Positions 30,916 through 39,338 of a stretch of DNA of 64,000 nt are shown here, one piece after another. Origin of the DNA: JAPHTQ01 sp050299175. Lineage in GTDB: Bacteria > Pseudomonadota > Gammaproteobacteria > Thiohalomonadales > Thiohalomonadaceae. The stretch spans positions 1 to 64,000 of the forward strand of contig JBNKVM010000067.1 of NCBI GenBank assembly GCA_050299175.1, read 5' to 3'. The first letter of the stretch is position 1; the number at the start of each line of letters is the position of its first letter. The notes below the pieces were generated by a model. It was not told the DNA's origin. It saw only the letters and a program-made list of their open reading frames with translations, and searched no databases. The position numbers and the translations under genes are program-made.

Positions 30916-33549
30916 CTATCGCAAACTCTTACTTACCACCTCATACACATCTTTGGAGCACCCTTCATCCAGTATCCGTTGTAGTTGTGCCCGAATCATC
31001 TCCTGGCGCGGTTTATCGTAACGACGCCACTGGGTCAGCGGAGTGAGCATGCGCGAGGTGACCTGCGGGTTGAGCTTGTCGAGTTCGATAATGAAGTCGG
31101 TAAGGAAGCGATAACCCGCGCCGTCGGCACGATGGAAGGCGACCGGGTTGCGCATACCGAAGGTGCCGTAAAGGGCACGTACACGATTGGGGTTCTTGAT
31201 GTTGAAATCTTTGTGTTGCGCCAGTTGTTTGACTGCATCGAAGGTTTCCGTCAGTGGTGCCCCTGCCTGGATCGCGAACCACTTATCCAGCACCAGGTTG
31301 TCGCTTTTCCATTTGGCGTAGAAATCATCCAGCGCTGCAGCAGCACTTGCGTGACCGTTGGCTACCAATGCACCGAGGGCGGCGAGGCTGTCGGTCATGT
31401 TGTCGCTGTTGCGATACTGCGCATTGCAGGTGGTCGCTGCCGCTTCGTCGTCGAGCAGCATCAGGTAACTGAGGCAACGATTTTTCAGGCGGCGACGACC
31501 CATGGCCGCCGGGTCGATGCTGTAGGCGACCTTGCCGTCGCAGGCGGTGTAGGTTTGTTGCAGGGCCTTGCTGTGTTCCTTTGCCAATGCTTTGCGCAAC
31601 GACAGATGCACTTCATGCAGTAACAGCGGATCGACCTCTTCGATAAATCCGGCGACGTAGTTTTCATCCGGCAGGGTGATCGCTTCGGCGACCAATGCCT
31701 GATCCAGTTGTTTGTCTGCCAGCGTATGACCGATAGCGGCGGAGAGGCCGCTATGCGAGGCAGGCGCACTGCCCTCTTTTGCCGCACTGTAGTTTTGCAG
31801 CAATACACGCAGCGCCAGTTGTTGGCCCGCTTCCCAGCGGTTGAACGAGTCGTTGTCGTGGCCCATAAGGAAGGCCAGCTCTTCGTCGCTGTACTCCATC
31901 TGCAATTTGATCGGCGCAGAAAAGTCGCGCAGTAGTGACGGCACACTGCCCTGCGGTACCTCTTCAAAGGTGAAGGATTGCTCCGCTTTTTCCAGCAACA
32001 GGATGCGCTCTTCACCTGTCGCTGCTTTTTCTCCCTTCAGGCGCAACGGCAATGGTTTGCCGTGTTCATCAAGCAGTGCGGTTTTCAGCGGGATCGGCAG
32101 CGGCTGTTTGCTCTCCTGTCCCGGTGTCGGCGGGGTGTGCTGACTGAAGTGCAGGGTCAGGGTATGTTCGACGGGATCGTAATCACGCTTCACCGTGACC
32201 TGCGGCGTACCTGCCTGACGATACCAGTTGAGGAATGAAGTCAGATCGTAATCGTTGGCATCGGCCATCGCCTGCACGAAGTCTTCACAGGTAACTGCCT
32301 GACCGTCGTGACGATCAAAATAAAGATCGCTTCCCTTACGGAAACCCTCTGCGCCGAGAATGGTGTGCAGCATGCGGATCAGCTCTGCGCCCTTTTCGTA
32401 AACGGTGAGGGTGTAGAAGTTGTTGATCTCCACATAGGAGTCGGGACGCACCGGATGGGCCATCGGCCCGGCGTCTTCGGTGAACTGATGGCTGCGCAGC
32501 ATGGTGACGTCGTCGATGCGCTGGATCGCGGCGGAGTTCATGTCGGCGCTGAACTGCTGATCGCGAAAGACGGTGAAGCCCTCTTTTAGGCTGAGCTGGA
32601 ACCAGTCGCGGCAGGTGACGCGGTTACCCGACCAGTTGTGGAAATATTCGTGGCCGATCACCCCTTCGATGCCGTAGAAGTCGATGTCGGTGGCGGTCTC
32701 CTGCTTGGCCAGCACGTAGCGCGAGTTGAAGATGTTGAGGCCCTTGTTCTCCATCGCGCCCATGTTGAAGTCGTCCACCGCGACGATCATGAAGATGTCG
32801 AGATCGTATTCACGACCGAATACCTGTTCGTCCCAGGCCATCGACTTTTTCAGCGAGGTCATGGCGTGAGCTGTTTTGTCTTCGTTGCCGTGCTGCACGT
32901 AGATCTGCAGGGTCACGTCGCGGCCGCTCATGGTGGTGAAGCGATCTTCGATGCAGGCGAGATCCCCGGCGACCAGGGCAAACAGGTAACACGGTTTGCG
33001 GTGCGGATCGTTCCAGGTGACGAAGTGTTTGCCGCCATCCAGTTCGCCGCGTTCGATCGGATTACCGTTGGAGAGCAGCACCGGGTATTTGGCTTTATCG
33101 GCGATCACCGTGGTGGTGAAGACCGTCATCACATCGGGACGATCCGGGTAGTAGGTGATCTTGCGGAATCCTTCCGCCTCGCATTGGGTACAGAAGTTAC
33201 CGCCAGAGGTATAGAGCCCTTCCAGCGCGGTGTTGGCGGAAGGGTTGATGCGGGTGACGATCTCCAGCTCGAACGCTGCGGGCGGATTGTGCAGGGTGAG
33301 CGATTCGTCATCGGTGGTGTATTCGCTTGCCGCCACCTCGTTGCCGTCAATGCGCAATGCCAGCAACTCCAGATCCTGACCATCGAGATGCAGCGGCGCG
33401 GCATCGCCTGCGGCATGCAGTTGCATCGTCGCCGTGACCTCGGTGGCCGACTCGTCGAGGTCGAAACGCAGTTGCAGCGATTCGATGTTGTACGCAGGCG
33501 GGGTGTAGTCCTTGAGGTAGATGGTTTGCGGGGCGGTTTCTTTAATCAT
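30916..33549 (-). CDS. pepN: Aminopeptidase N
   Basis: A cytoplasmic M1-family zinc aminopeptidase removing N-terminal residues from peptides. The exopeptidase motif GAMENKGLNIF and zinc site VIGHEYFHNWSGNRVTCRDW followed by SLKEGFTVF (HEXXH plus distal Glu) are intact. Residue length 877 agrees with E. coli PepN (870). The N-terminal beta domain and the helical C-terminal domain are both full length. It is separated by ten bases from the start of cobS in the same direction, but cobS is upstream, not downstream, so pepN may share the start of the cob transcript's tail. Confidence 0.95.
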   Translation of the reverse strand: MIKETAPQTIYLKDYTPPAYNIESLQLRFDLDESATEVTATMQLHAAGDAAPLHLDGQDLELLALRIDGNEVAASEYTTDDESLTLHNPPAAFELEIVTRINPSANTALEGLYTSGGNFCTQCEAEGFRKITYYPDRPDVMTVFTTTVIADKAKYPVLLSNGNPIERGELDGGKHFVTWNDPHRKPCYLFALVAGDLACIEDRFTTMSGRDVTLQIYVQHGNEDKTAHAMTSLKKSMAWDEQVFGREYDLDIFMIVAVDDFNMGAMENKGLNIFNSRYVLAKQETATDIDFYGIEGVIGHEYFHNWSGNRVTCRDWFQLSLKEGFTVFRDQQFSADMNSAAIQRIDDVTMLRSHQFTEDAGPMAHPVRPDSYVEINNFYTLTVYEKGAELIRMLHTILGAEGFRKGSDLYFDRHDGQAVTCEDFVQAMADANDYDLTSFLNWYRQAGTPQVTVKRDYDPVEHTLTLHFSQHTPPTPGQESKQPLPIPLKTALLDEHGKPLPLRLKGEKAATGEERILLLEKAEQSFTFEEVPQGSVPSLLRDFSAPIKLQMEYSDEELAFLMGHDNDSFNRWEAGQQLALRVLLQNYSAAKEGSAPASHSGLSAAIGHTLADKQLDQALVAEAITLPDENYVAGFIEEVDPLLLHEVHLSLRKALAKEHSKALQQTYTACDGKVAYSIDPAAMGRRRLKNRCLSYLMLLDDEAAATTCNAQYRNSDNMTDSLAALGALVANGHASAAAALDDFYAKWKSDNLVLDKWFAIQAGAPLTETFDAVKQLAQHKDFNIKNPNRVRALYGTFGMRNPVAFHRADGAGYRFLTDFIIELDKLNPQVTSRMLTPLTQWRRYDKPRQEMIRAQLQRILDEGCSKDVYEVVSKSLR

Positions 33550-33559
33550 AAATCACTCG

Positions 33560-34282
33560 TTATAGGTTTAAAGCCATCGCGATTAATGCGATACATTCAA
33601 GTAGCTCCAGCATGGCACCGGCGGTATCGCCGGTAAAGCCACCCAGTCTTTTTATAAGGGCGCGACGCAGCAACCACCAGAGCAGCGCGGTGATCAGTAA
33701 CAGCTGCGCACCGTGCCATTGCCAGACAAGCGGTGCCGCCGCCGTCACCAGCAGCGCGCCGATAATCACCGCCACCCGTGGACTGTGCCGGGCCAATGCC
33801 TCGCCGATGCCGCCGGGACGGACGTAGCTGGTGGTAACGAAGAGTAGCGCGACACCACTACGGGCCAACGCCGGGATCAGCAGCAGCGCCACCGGCGCCA
33901 GAGTAACGAGGGCAGCGAACTTGAGCAGCAACACCACCACGATGGCACTGACACCCATCGGGCCACTGGCGGGGTCTTTCATGATCTCCAGGGTGCGCTC
34001 GCGAGTGCCCATGCCACCGACCCAGGCGTCGGCGGTATCGGCCAATCCATCAAGATGCAGTGCGCCGCTGAGACCAACCCACAGGGCCAGCAAGATCGCG
34101 GCAACCAGCAGCGGAGGTTGTTCCTGTAATAGCCACGCCGCGCCGTAGAGGATGGCACCGAGCAGCAGACCAACAACTGGATACCAGGCGAGGGAACGAC
34201 CGACCTGCTGCGCTTCGATATCGTGCAGCACCGGCGTCGGTAGACGGGTGAGAAATTGCAGCGCCAGCCAGAAGGAGCGCAT
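33560..34282 (-). CDS. cobS: Adenosylcobinamide-GDP ribazoletransferase (cobalamin synthase)
   Basis: Joins adenosylcobinamide-GDP to alpha-ribazole(-phosphate), the last assembly step of coenzyme B12; integral membrane protein. Marks are FLTRLPTP at the start, LHLDGLADTADAWVGG (acidic metal-binding motif) and KDPASGPMG. About six membrane segments. The ATG at 34282 gives 240 residues, as usual; the frame extends to 34414 through cobC's coding region and is not believed. It is last in the order cobU-cobT-cobC-cobS with only four bases after cobC. Confidence 0.95.
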   Translation of the reverse strand: MRSFWLALQFLTRLPTPVLHDIEAQQVGRSLAWYPVVGLLLGAILYGAAWLLQEQPPLLVAAILLALWVGLSGALHLDGLADTADAWVGGMGTRERTLEIMKDPASGPMGVSAIVVVLLLKFAALVTLAPVALLLIPALARSGVALLFVTTSYVRPGGIGEALARHSPRVAVIIGALLVTAAAPLVWQWHGAQLLLITALLWWLLRRALIKRLGGFTGDTAGAMLELLECIALIAMALNL

Positions 34283-34286
34283 CGTG

Positions 34287-34892
34287 TTACGCCCCCGGGA
34301 AAACCAGTTGCGGCCACTGCTCGCCGTGACGGCCGCTGTCGATACGAATGCGGACGATGGAAGCATTGCGCGGATCGAAGCGGTAGAAACTCTCCAGTGG
34401 CAGGTCGAGCACATGCAACAACAAAATACGCATCATCCCTGCGTGGCCGACCAGCAGCAGGTGTTTGCCTGCGTGGCGATCCAGCATATCGAGCCAGGTA
34501 GTGATCACCCGCTGCTGAAAATCGGGCAACGGTTCACCATCAGGCGGGGTGTTGCGCACCGGATCATTCCAGAAGGCGGTGATGGCGGCGTCATCTTCCA
34601 TCAGCAGCTCTTCGGCGCTCTTGCCTTCCCATGCACCGAAGCCGACCTCGCGAAAACCGGGGTTCAGTTCGACTTCGAGGTTAAGCTCTGCGCCCAGTTC
34701 ATGGGCGAAGTCGGCACAGCGGCGCAGATCAGAACTGACGATCTGCTGCCACTCGTTGCGCCCAGCCACCGCATCGCGCATCTGTTGCCAGCCCTTTTCG
34801 CTCAGCGGGTCGTCGAGTTGACCGCGATATTTGGAACCGCCGACCGGTTCGCCATGACGCAGGATGTCGATGATGGTGGTTTTTTCTTCCAT
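34287..34892 (-). CDS. cobC: Alpha-ribazole phosphatase (histidine phosphatase family)
   Basis: Removes the 5'-phosphate of alpha-ribazole phosphate (or of adenosylcobalamin phosphate). The catalytic phosphohistidine motif is LRHGEPVGG, with the second His in LVGHAGMM, and a conserved Glu region FGAWEGKSAEEL. About 200 residues from ATG 34892. A TTG at 34904 would overlap the cobT stop, with AAGGGA too close to it, so ATG is preferred. Assignment rests on the cobT-cobC-cobS context, since histidine phosphatases act on many substrates. Confidence 0.9.
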   Translation of the reverse strand: MEEKTTIIDILRHGEPVGGSKYRGQLDDPLSEKGWQQMRDAVAGRNEWQQIVSSDLRRCADFAHELGAELNLEVELNPGFREVGFGAWEGKSAEELLMEDDAAITAFWNDPVRNTPPDGEPLPDFQQRVITTWLDMLDRHAGKHLLLVGHAGMMRILLLHVLDLPLESFYRFDPRNASIVRIRIDSGRHGEQWPQLVFPGA

Positions 34893-34900
34893 TGGAGCAA

Positions 34901-35953
34901 TCAATTCCCTTCGGATACACCCGCTTCGGCAAAAGTAGCCATATTGTTGTGCAATGCACAGGCGAGCCGCAGTAACGGTACACAGGTGGCAGCGCCGCTG
35001 CCTTCGCCGAGGCGCATACCGAGATCGAACAACGGCTGTTTGCCGATGGCAGCGACCATTGCGGCGTGGCCCGGTTCTGCAGAGGCGTGGGAGAGGAACA
35101 ACCAGGGCTCAATAGACGGATTAATACGCAGTGCAGCAAGCGCGGCGGAAGTGGCGATGAAGCCATCCACCAGCACGGCGATACCGCGTTGTGCCGCGGC
35201 GATGTAGGCACCGCTGAGTGCGGCGATCTCAAAACCGCCGAGGCGGCGCAACACTTCCAGCGGCTCATTGAGTTCACCGTCGTGCAGCATCAGTGCCTTG
35301 CCGATCACTTCCGCCTTGTGCGAAACACCCTCGGCATCGAGGCCGGTGCCGGGACCGGCCAGTTCCGTCGGAAATTTGTGCAGCAGTGCAGCGGCAATGG
35401 CGGTGGCAGGTGTGGTGTTGGCGATCCCCATTTCACCACCGATGAAGAGTTCACAGCCTTCGGCAGCGACACGCTCCACCGCATCGTGACCGGCAGCAAG
35501 TGCTTGCTGTAATTCATCCTCGCTCATCGCCGGACCTTTGCAGAAGTTGGCGGTACCGGGCGCGACGCGGCAATCGACCACACCTGGCAGCCCTTCGCTG
35601 GCAGAGAGCGCGCCGACGTTGGCCACTTCCAGCCGTGCACCGATCTCCTTGGCCAGCACGCTGATCGCCGCACCACCGTTGGCAAAATTGGCGATCATCG
35701 CCGCGGTCACCTCCTGGGGAAAGGCGGAGACGCCCTCTTCCGCCACGCCATGATCGGCAGCAAAAACGGTAATGGCGACCTTTTCCAGTTGCGGCTTTTC
35801 GCGCCGCTGCAGTCCAGCCAGGGTAACCGCCAGGGTTTCCAGACGACCAAGGGAGCCACGCGGTTTGGTCAGTTGCTCCTGTCGTGCGGCGGCAGAATCG
35901 AAAATGAATTGGTCGGCGGCAGGGGCTTCGGCCTGGAACCAGGGTGATGACAT
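34901..35953 (-). CDS. cobT: Nicotinate-nucleotide-dimethylbenzimidazole phosphoribosyltransferase
   Basis: Activates the lower-ligand base (for example dimethylbenzimidazole) by transferring ribose phosphate from nicotinate mononucleotide. TKPRGSLGRLE at the N-terminus, FAADHGVAEEGVS, FIGGEMGIANTTPATAI and MRLGEGSGAA (catalytic Glu) are all family signatures. Length 350 is normal. It starts directly after the cobU stop and ends by overlapping the start region of cobC, within a compact operon. The lower base used is not determined by the sequence. Confidence 0.96.
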   Translation of the reverse strand: MSSPWFQAEAPAADQFIFDSAAARQEQLTKPRGSLGRLETLAVTLAGLQRREKPQLEKVAITVFAADHGVAEEGVSAFPQEVTAAMIANFANGGAAISVLAKEIGARLEVANVGALSASEGLPGVVDCRVAPGTANFCKGPAMSEDELQQALAAGHDAVERVAAEGCELFIGGEMGIANTTPATAIAAALLHKFPTELAGPGTGLDAEGVSHKAEVIGKALMLHDGELNEPLEVLRRLGGFEIAALSGAYIAAAQRGIAVLVDGFIATSAALAALRINPSIEPWLFLSHASAEPGHAAMVAAIGKQPLFDLGMRLGEGSGAATCVPLLRLACALHNNMATFAEAGVSEGN

Positions 35954-36466
35954 TTATTGTTCTCCTTTGAGGGTTATGGGTAATCCAGCGGTGACGAAGG
36001 TAACCCGTTCGCAGCGGGCAGCCACCGCCTGGTGTAAACGACCGCTTTCATCACAGAAACGGCGGGTAAGTTCGCCCAGTGGCACGATGCCGAGGCCGAC
36101 CTCGTTGCTGACCAGGATGATCTCGCCGGGCAGTTGTGGCAGCAATTCAAGAAACTCGTTGCGACAACGTTCGAAGACGGCTTCATCGGCCAGCAGATTA
36201 TTAAGCCAGAGAGTGAGGCAATCGACCAGTAGGCAGCGATCCGGCACGGCGTGCTGCTTGAGCACGACAGCCAATTCCTGAGGCTCCTCCACCAGTTGCC
36301 AGTGGTCCGGCCGCTGCTGTTGGTGACGTTCGATACGCGTGGCCATCTCTTCGTCCAACGCCTGGGCGGTGGCGATGTAGGTGACGGCGAGGCCGCTGTC
36401 GGCGGCACGCTGTTCGGCCAGGGCACTTTTGCCGGAGCGGGCCCCGCCGAGGATCAGTTCACGCAT
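35954..36466 (-). CDS. cobU: Adenosylcobinamide kinase/guanylyltransferase
   Basis: Phosphorylates adenosylcobinamide and then adds GMP. The P-loop GGARSGKSALAE is at residues 7-18, TYIATA follows, RIERHQQ holds the guanylylated His, and VSNEVGLGIVP is the typical late motif. Length 170 is normal. It heads the cobU-cobT-cobC-cobS unit; the region upstream (36467-36750) holds a repeat element and no riboswitch, so this operon seems not to share the btuB control. Confidence 0.95.
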   Translation of the reverse strand: MRELILGGARSGKSALAEQRAADSGLAVTYIATAQALDEEMATRIERHQQQRPDHWQLVEEPQELAVVLKQHAVPDRCLLVDCLTLWLNNLLADEAVFERCRNEFLELLPQLPGEIILVSNEVGLGIVPLGELTRRFCDESGRLHQAVAARCERVTFVTAGLPITLKGEQ

Positions 36467-36558
36467 GGATAAATTCTTCGGTTATGAAAAGAAGCCATGA
36501 TAGCAAACAAAAAGAGCGTGCCCCTTGCGGAAGCGCGCTCACACTTAGAAGCTTCTAG

Positions 36559-36751
36559 AGAACCGCTGAATAAGTTAGCGAGCGGAATGAGATGCAAGGC
36601 GCACGGTGTACAGAGACCGAGACATATCAAGTAGATAGGCGAGGAAGCGAGCACCGCGCATGGCTATCGGCATCCCTGCCTCTCGCCAAATACCGTCCAT
36701 TCATGGACATGACATCGCAGATCGCCCGCGCAGCCACTTATTCAGGGTTCT
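36559..36751. repeat. MITE-like element with inverted ends
   Basis: About 193 bases bounded by AGAACCGCTGAATAAGT and its inverted counterpart ACTTATTCAGGGTTCT (one insertion/mismatch). It contains no gene. It differs from the three-copy family in this window. Its last base forms the first base of the ampE stop codon as read on the plus strand, so it inserted at, or remade, the 3' end of ampE. Confidence 0.75.
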
Positions 36752-37626
36752 TAGGACATCCAGCCTGCGAGGGTAAACAGTGCGGCGATACCGAGGAATA
36801 CCACCACGGCGCGGCGAATCAGGGCGAGGGTTTCGTGCAACAGGGAGATATCATGCTCGTGGCCGTCCTCCTCTTCACCAGGGATGTAACCCAGCGCGCC
36901 CATACCACTGGCGATCAGCACCAGATGGCTACCCTCCTCCCAGTCATCCTGCCGTTCCTGAATGCGCCATGCGTGGAGGGCGTCGACAAAGCTACCGGCA
37001 AAGGCATAGGCCAGGGCGCAGAGGCGTGACGAAGGCCAATCGAGAATGGCGTGCAGCCGCTGCGCGGCCGTGGCAATGCCTGCCTGTTCTTCGTTCCAGG
37101 TATTGTTCGCCAGTTGTGAGGTGAGGCGATAGAGGACCGCGCCGGTGGGGCCAAGCACCAGGAACCAGATCAGCACCGCAAACATTCTTTCGTTGGCCTC
37201 CACCAGGGAGGTTTCGATGATGCGGCGAGTACGCTCACCTTCGGCACCCGCAGTGTTTTCACCCAGCAGTACTGCGGCATGCTCCAACGCCGACTCCTGA
37301 TCGTCGCGCTCTTCGGCCTCGACATAGGCCTCGACCTGGGCTTCCAGATCATGCGGCCCGAAGCTAAATAGCAACACCAGCACGGAGAAGGCAAGACCCA
37401 GTACGATCCACCAGTGGGTCAGGTAGTATTCGGCCACCAATACCAGCACAACCGGTACCAGCAGGATCAACAGAATACCGAGCGGCCCGTTTGCCCCCTG
37501 CACAGAGGAGAGTCGCGCCAGCAGCCATCCGCTATAACGGCGAAACCAGTCGAAGCGTCGAAACTCTTCCATCGTACCGAGGAAACGTTCCACCACCAGG
37601 CTGAGCAGGATTGCGATCAGTTCCAT
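36751..37626 (-). CDS. ampE: AmpE-like membrane protein
   Basis: A 291-residue inner-membrane protein with a membrane segment pair near 45-90, another at about 150-165 and one near the C-terminus (VVVFLGIAALFTLAGW). MELIAILLSLVVERFLG and LIWFLVLGPTGAVLYRL match AmpE, which belongs with CobD/CbiB in one membrane-protein superfamily. Its immediate upstream neighbour ampD supports AmpE over CbiB. The precise role, near peptidoglycan-recycling signalling, is poorly defined. The stop codon lies in the right end of a repeat element. Confidence 0.85.
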   Translation of the reverse strand: MELIAILLSLVVERFLGTMEEFRRFDWFRRYSGWLLARLSSVQGANGPLGILLILLVPVVLVLVAEYYLTHWWIVLGLAFSVLVLLFSFGPHDLEAQVEAYVEAEERDDQESALEHAAVLLGENTAGAEGERTRRIIETSLVEANERMFAVLIWFLVLGPTGAVLYRLTSQLANNTWNEEQAGIATAAQRLHAILDWPSSRLCALAYAFAGSFVDALHAWRIQERQDDWEEGSHLVLIASGMGALGYIPGEEEDGHEHDISLLHETLALIRRAVVVFLGIAALFTLAGWMS

Positions 37627-37644
37627 ATTATTAGTTCTCGTTTG

Positions 37645-38220
37645 TCAGGCCGATTGAATATCGCTAGGGGTAAGTTTGGCGTAAAGCGCGTCCCAGTCAA
37701 AGGCCGGACCGGGATCAGTTTTACGCTGCGGCGAAATATCGCTGTGCCCCACCATGCGCTTACGACTGATAGCCGGGTAAGTTTGTTCCAGCGCCGCGAT
37801 CACCTCCGCCAGTACAGTGTACTGCACTGCTTCATAGGGTACCTCATCCGCCCCTTCAAGTTCGATGCCGATGGAAAAATCGTTGCAACGTTCACGCCCT
37901 TCATAGCTCGAAGCTCCGGCGTGCCAGGCGCGTTTGTGGAAAGGAACGTATTGCACCAGTTCGCCGTCACGACGGATCAAAAGGTGCGAAGAGACCTGTA
38001 GCTGGTGGATTTCGGCAAAATAGGGATGGGCATTGGGGTCGAGGGTGTTGCTGAACAGTGCGTCGATCCACGGGCCACCAAACTCCTCAGGCGGCAGGCT
38101 GATATTGTGGATCACGATCAACTCGGGAGTTGAACCATCGGGACGCTCATCGCAATTGGGTGAAGCGACCTGACGCGCTTCACGCAGCAGACCACTATCA
38201 GGGTCGATGTGCAGACTCAC
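37645..38220 (-). CDS. ampD: 1,6-anhydro-N-acetylmuramyl-L-alanine amidase AmpD
   Basis: Cytoplasmic zinc amidase that cleaves the peptide from anhydromuropeptides in cell-wall recycling, and so controls AmpR-type beta-lactamase induction where present. Zinc ligands are visible in IVIHNISLP (first His), the late MVGHSDISPQRKTDPGP (His and Asp), and VSSHLLIRRDG. Length 191 is close to E. coli AmpD (183). It starts with GTG in a GTGA overlap with the thioredoxin-like gene stop. No ampR or ampC is in the window. Confidence 0.95.
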   Translation of the reverse strand: MSLHIDPDSGLLREARQVASPNCDERPDGSTPELIVIHNISLPPEEFGGPWIDALFSNTLDPNAHPYFAEIHQLQVSSHLLIRRDGELVQYVPFHKRAWHAGASSYEGRERCNDFSIGIELEGADEVPYEAVQYTVLAEVIAALEQTYPAISRKRMVGHSDISPQRKTDPGPAFDWDALYAKLTPSDIQSA

Positions 38221-38558
38221 GGCGCTTCCTGCGGTCCCTCGGACAGGGCAGCGGTAATGGCGTCCTTGATCAGTTGCGGTAGCGGCTCGGCCTCAATCTG
38301 GGCATGGAACTGGCCATCGCGAAAGAGAAATAGTGACGGCAGGTGGAAAACATCGAACTCGTTGGTCAGGGCCTGATCCTGCTGTGCATCCACTTCAAAC
38401 AGGTGCAGGTCGGCAAACTCCTGTGGATGGCCCTCCAGCACCTGGCGCAACTGACGACAGGAGCCGCAGCCAGGCGCGGTAAACATAATCAGGCTGACGC
38501 CTTTTTTCTCCGCCAGGGTTGGATGGAAATCGAACTGGTTCAATCTGGTGAGCGCCAT
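38217..38558 (-). CDS. Thioredoxin-family protein
   Basis: A 113-residue thioredoxin fold with the redox motif APGCGSCRQL (CGSC, residues about 31-34) and the cis-proline in VFHLPSLFLFRDGQ. The CGSC pair differs from the CGPC of standard thioredoxin, which usually changes redox potential. No signal peptide, so cytoplasmic. It is coupled to ampD downstream and lies 14 bases after the CBS gene. Whether it serves the upstream DUF1538/PII system or ampD is unknown. Confidence 0.85.
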   Translation of the reverse strand: MALTRLNQFDFHPTLAEKKGVSLIMFTAPGCGSCRQLRQVLEGHPQEFADLHLFEVDAQQDQALTNEFDVFHLPSLFLFRDGQFHAQIEAEPLPQLIKDAITAALSEGPQEAP

Positions 38559-38572
38559 TGCCTTGCTCTCCC

Positions 38573-38986
38573 TTAATCTATATCGGCAAACATCCCTTTC
38601 AGTACCATATCAGTGTAACTCACCACACCCGTTACCTCACCGTTTTTATCCACCACCGGACAACGCGACAGGTGAAAACGGGTAAACAGGCGGGCGCAGT
38701 AGCGGATATCCATGTCCTCATCGACAGTGATTACCGGTTTTGCCATCACCTCATAGACATTAAGCCGCTCAGGAGCGCGATCCAGTGCCAGGATCTTGCG
38801 CCCGATATCAGAGATTAACAACATGCCGTACTCATCGTCATCGTGCCGTTTGTTGACGATAAGACACTTGGTATCCACATGCTTCATGGTGGCAACGGCA
38901 TCCCGCACCGTGGCCATGCCGTCAACCATGTCGAACTTGCGTTTCATCACGTCTTTGACGCGTATCACTTTTCTATCCCCGTTCAT
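38573..38986 (-). CDS. CBS-domain pair protein
   Basis: A 137-residue protein made of two CBS repeats: KVIRVKDVMKRKFDMVDG to about residue 70, and VYEVMAKPVITVDEDMDI to the end, with PVVDKNGEVTGVVSYTDM. CBS pairs bind adenine nucleotides and sense energy state. Its ATG overlaps the PII-like gene stop by one base, with a strong GGAGGA site upstream. The pairing with a PII-like protein and two DUF1538 membrane proteins suggests it gates or reports on that complex. Confidence 0.85.
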   Translation of the reverse strand: MNGDRKVIRVKDVMKRKFDMVDGMATVRDAVATMKHVDTKCLIVNKRHDDDEYGMLLISDIGRKILALDRAPERLNVYEVMAKPVITVDEDMDIRYCARLFTRFHLSRCPVVDKNGEVTGVVSYTDMVLKGMFADID

Positions 38987-39336
38987 CAGATTTCCTCCTC
39001 TACCGCAGAACTGAGTTGCTGTACCTGATGCACAACGCCGACCGCATCTTCCACATCGATCTGAAAAGCGATGCCAGTCCCAGGTTTTTCATCGAACTCG
39101 CCAACCCTGGCGATCTGCTCCAGAATTTTGCGGCTCATGTGCTCCTCGACCAGGAACATCACCATATCGCGCTGACTTTCCAGGGAAAGACCGAAGAAGG
39201 TTTTGCTCTTCTTGACCCCTTCACCTCGTGCCTGATTAAGCACTGTGGCGCCAGTGGCCCCGGCTTCACGCGCCGCATCGAGTACCGCATCGGTTTTATC
39301 GTCCTCTACCAGGGCGACCAAGAGTTTGAAATGCAT
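38986..39336 (-). CDS. PII-like signalling protein
   Basis: A 116-residue protein with the GlnB/PII fold pattern (FKLLVALVEDDKTDAVLDAA start, GATGATVLNQARGEG, then an IEDAVGVVHQ-like C-terminal segment IDVEDAVGVVHQ). The T-loop region reads GEGVKKSKTFFG and has no equivalent of the uridylylated Tyr, so GlnD control is unlikely. It lies two bases after a DUF1538 gene. In other systems, PII-like proteins regulate an adjacent transporter by binding nucleotides; that is the inferred role here. Confidence 0.8.
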   Translation of the reverse strand: MHFKLLVALVEDDKTDAVLDAAREAGATGATVLNQARGEGVKKSKTFFGLSLESQRDMVMFLVEEHMSRKILEQIARVGEFDEKPGTGIAFQIDVEDAVGVVHQVQQLSSAVEEEI

Positions 39337-39338
39337 GG

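Noticed and set aside
32638..33636. Plus-strand frame of 332 codons opposite pepN
   Set aside because: Lies wholly over the intact aminopeptidase N; composition reflects the reverse complement of a GC-rich coding frame.
34152..35207. Long plus-strand frame of 351 codons opposite cobS, cobC and cobT
   Set aside because: It is a shadow: three well-matched cobalamin genes occupy the other strand, and the translation has no recognisable domain.
36751..37626. Reading the gene upstream of cobU as cbiB/cobD
   Set aside because: AmpE and CbiB share a superfamily, but the adjacent ampD and the AmpE-like N-terminus favour AmpE.
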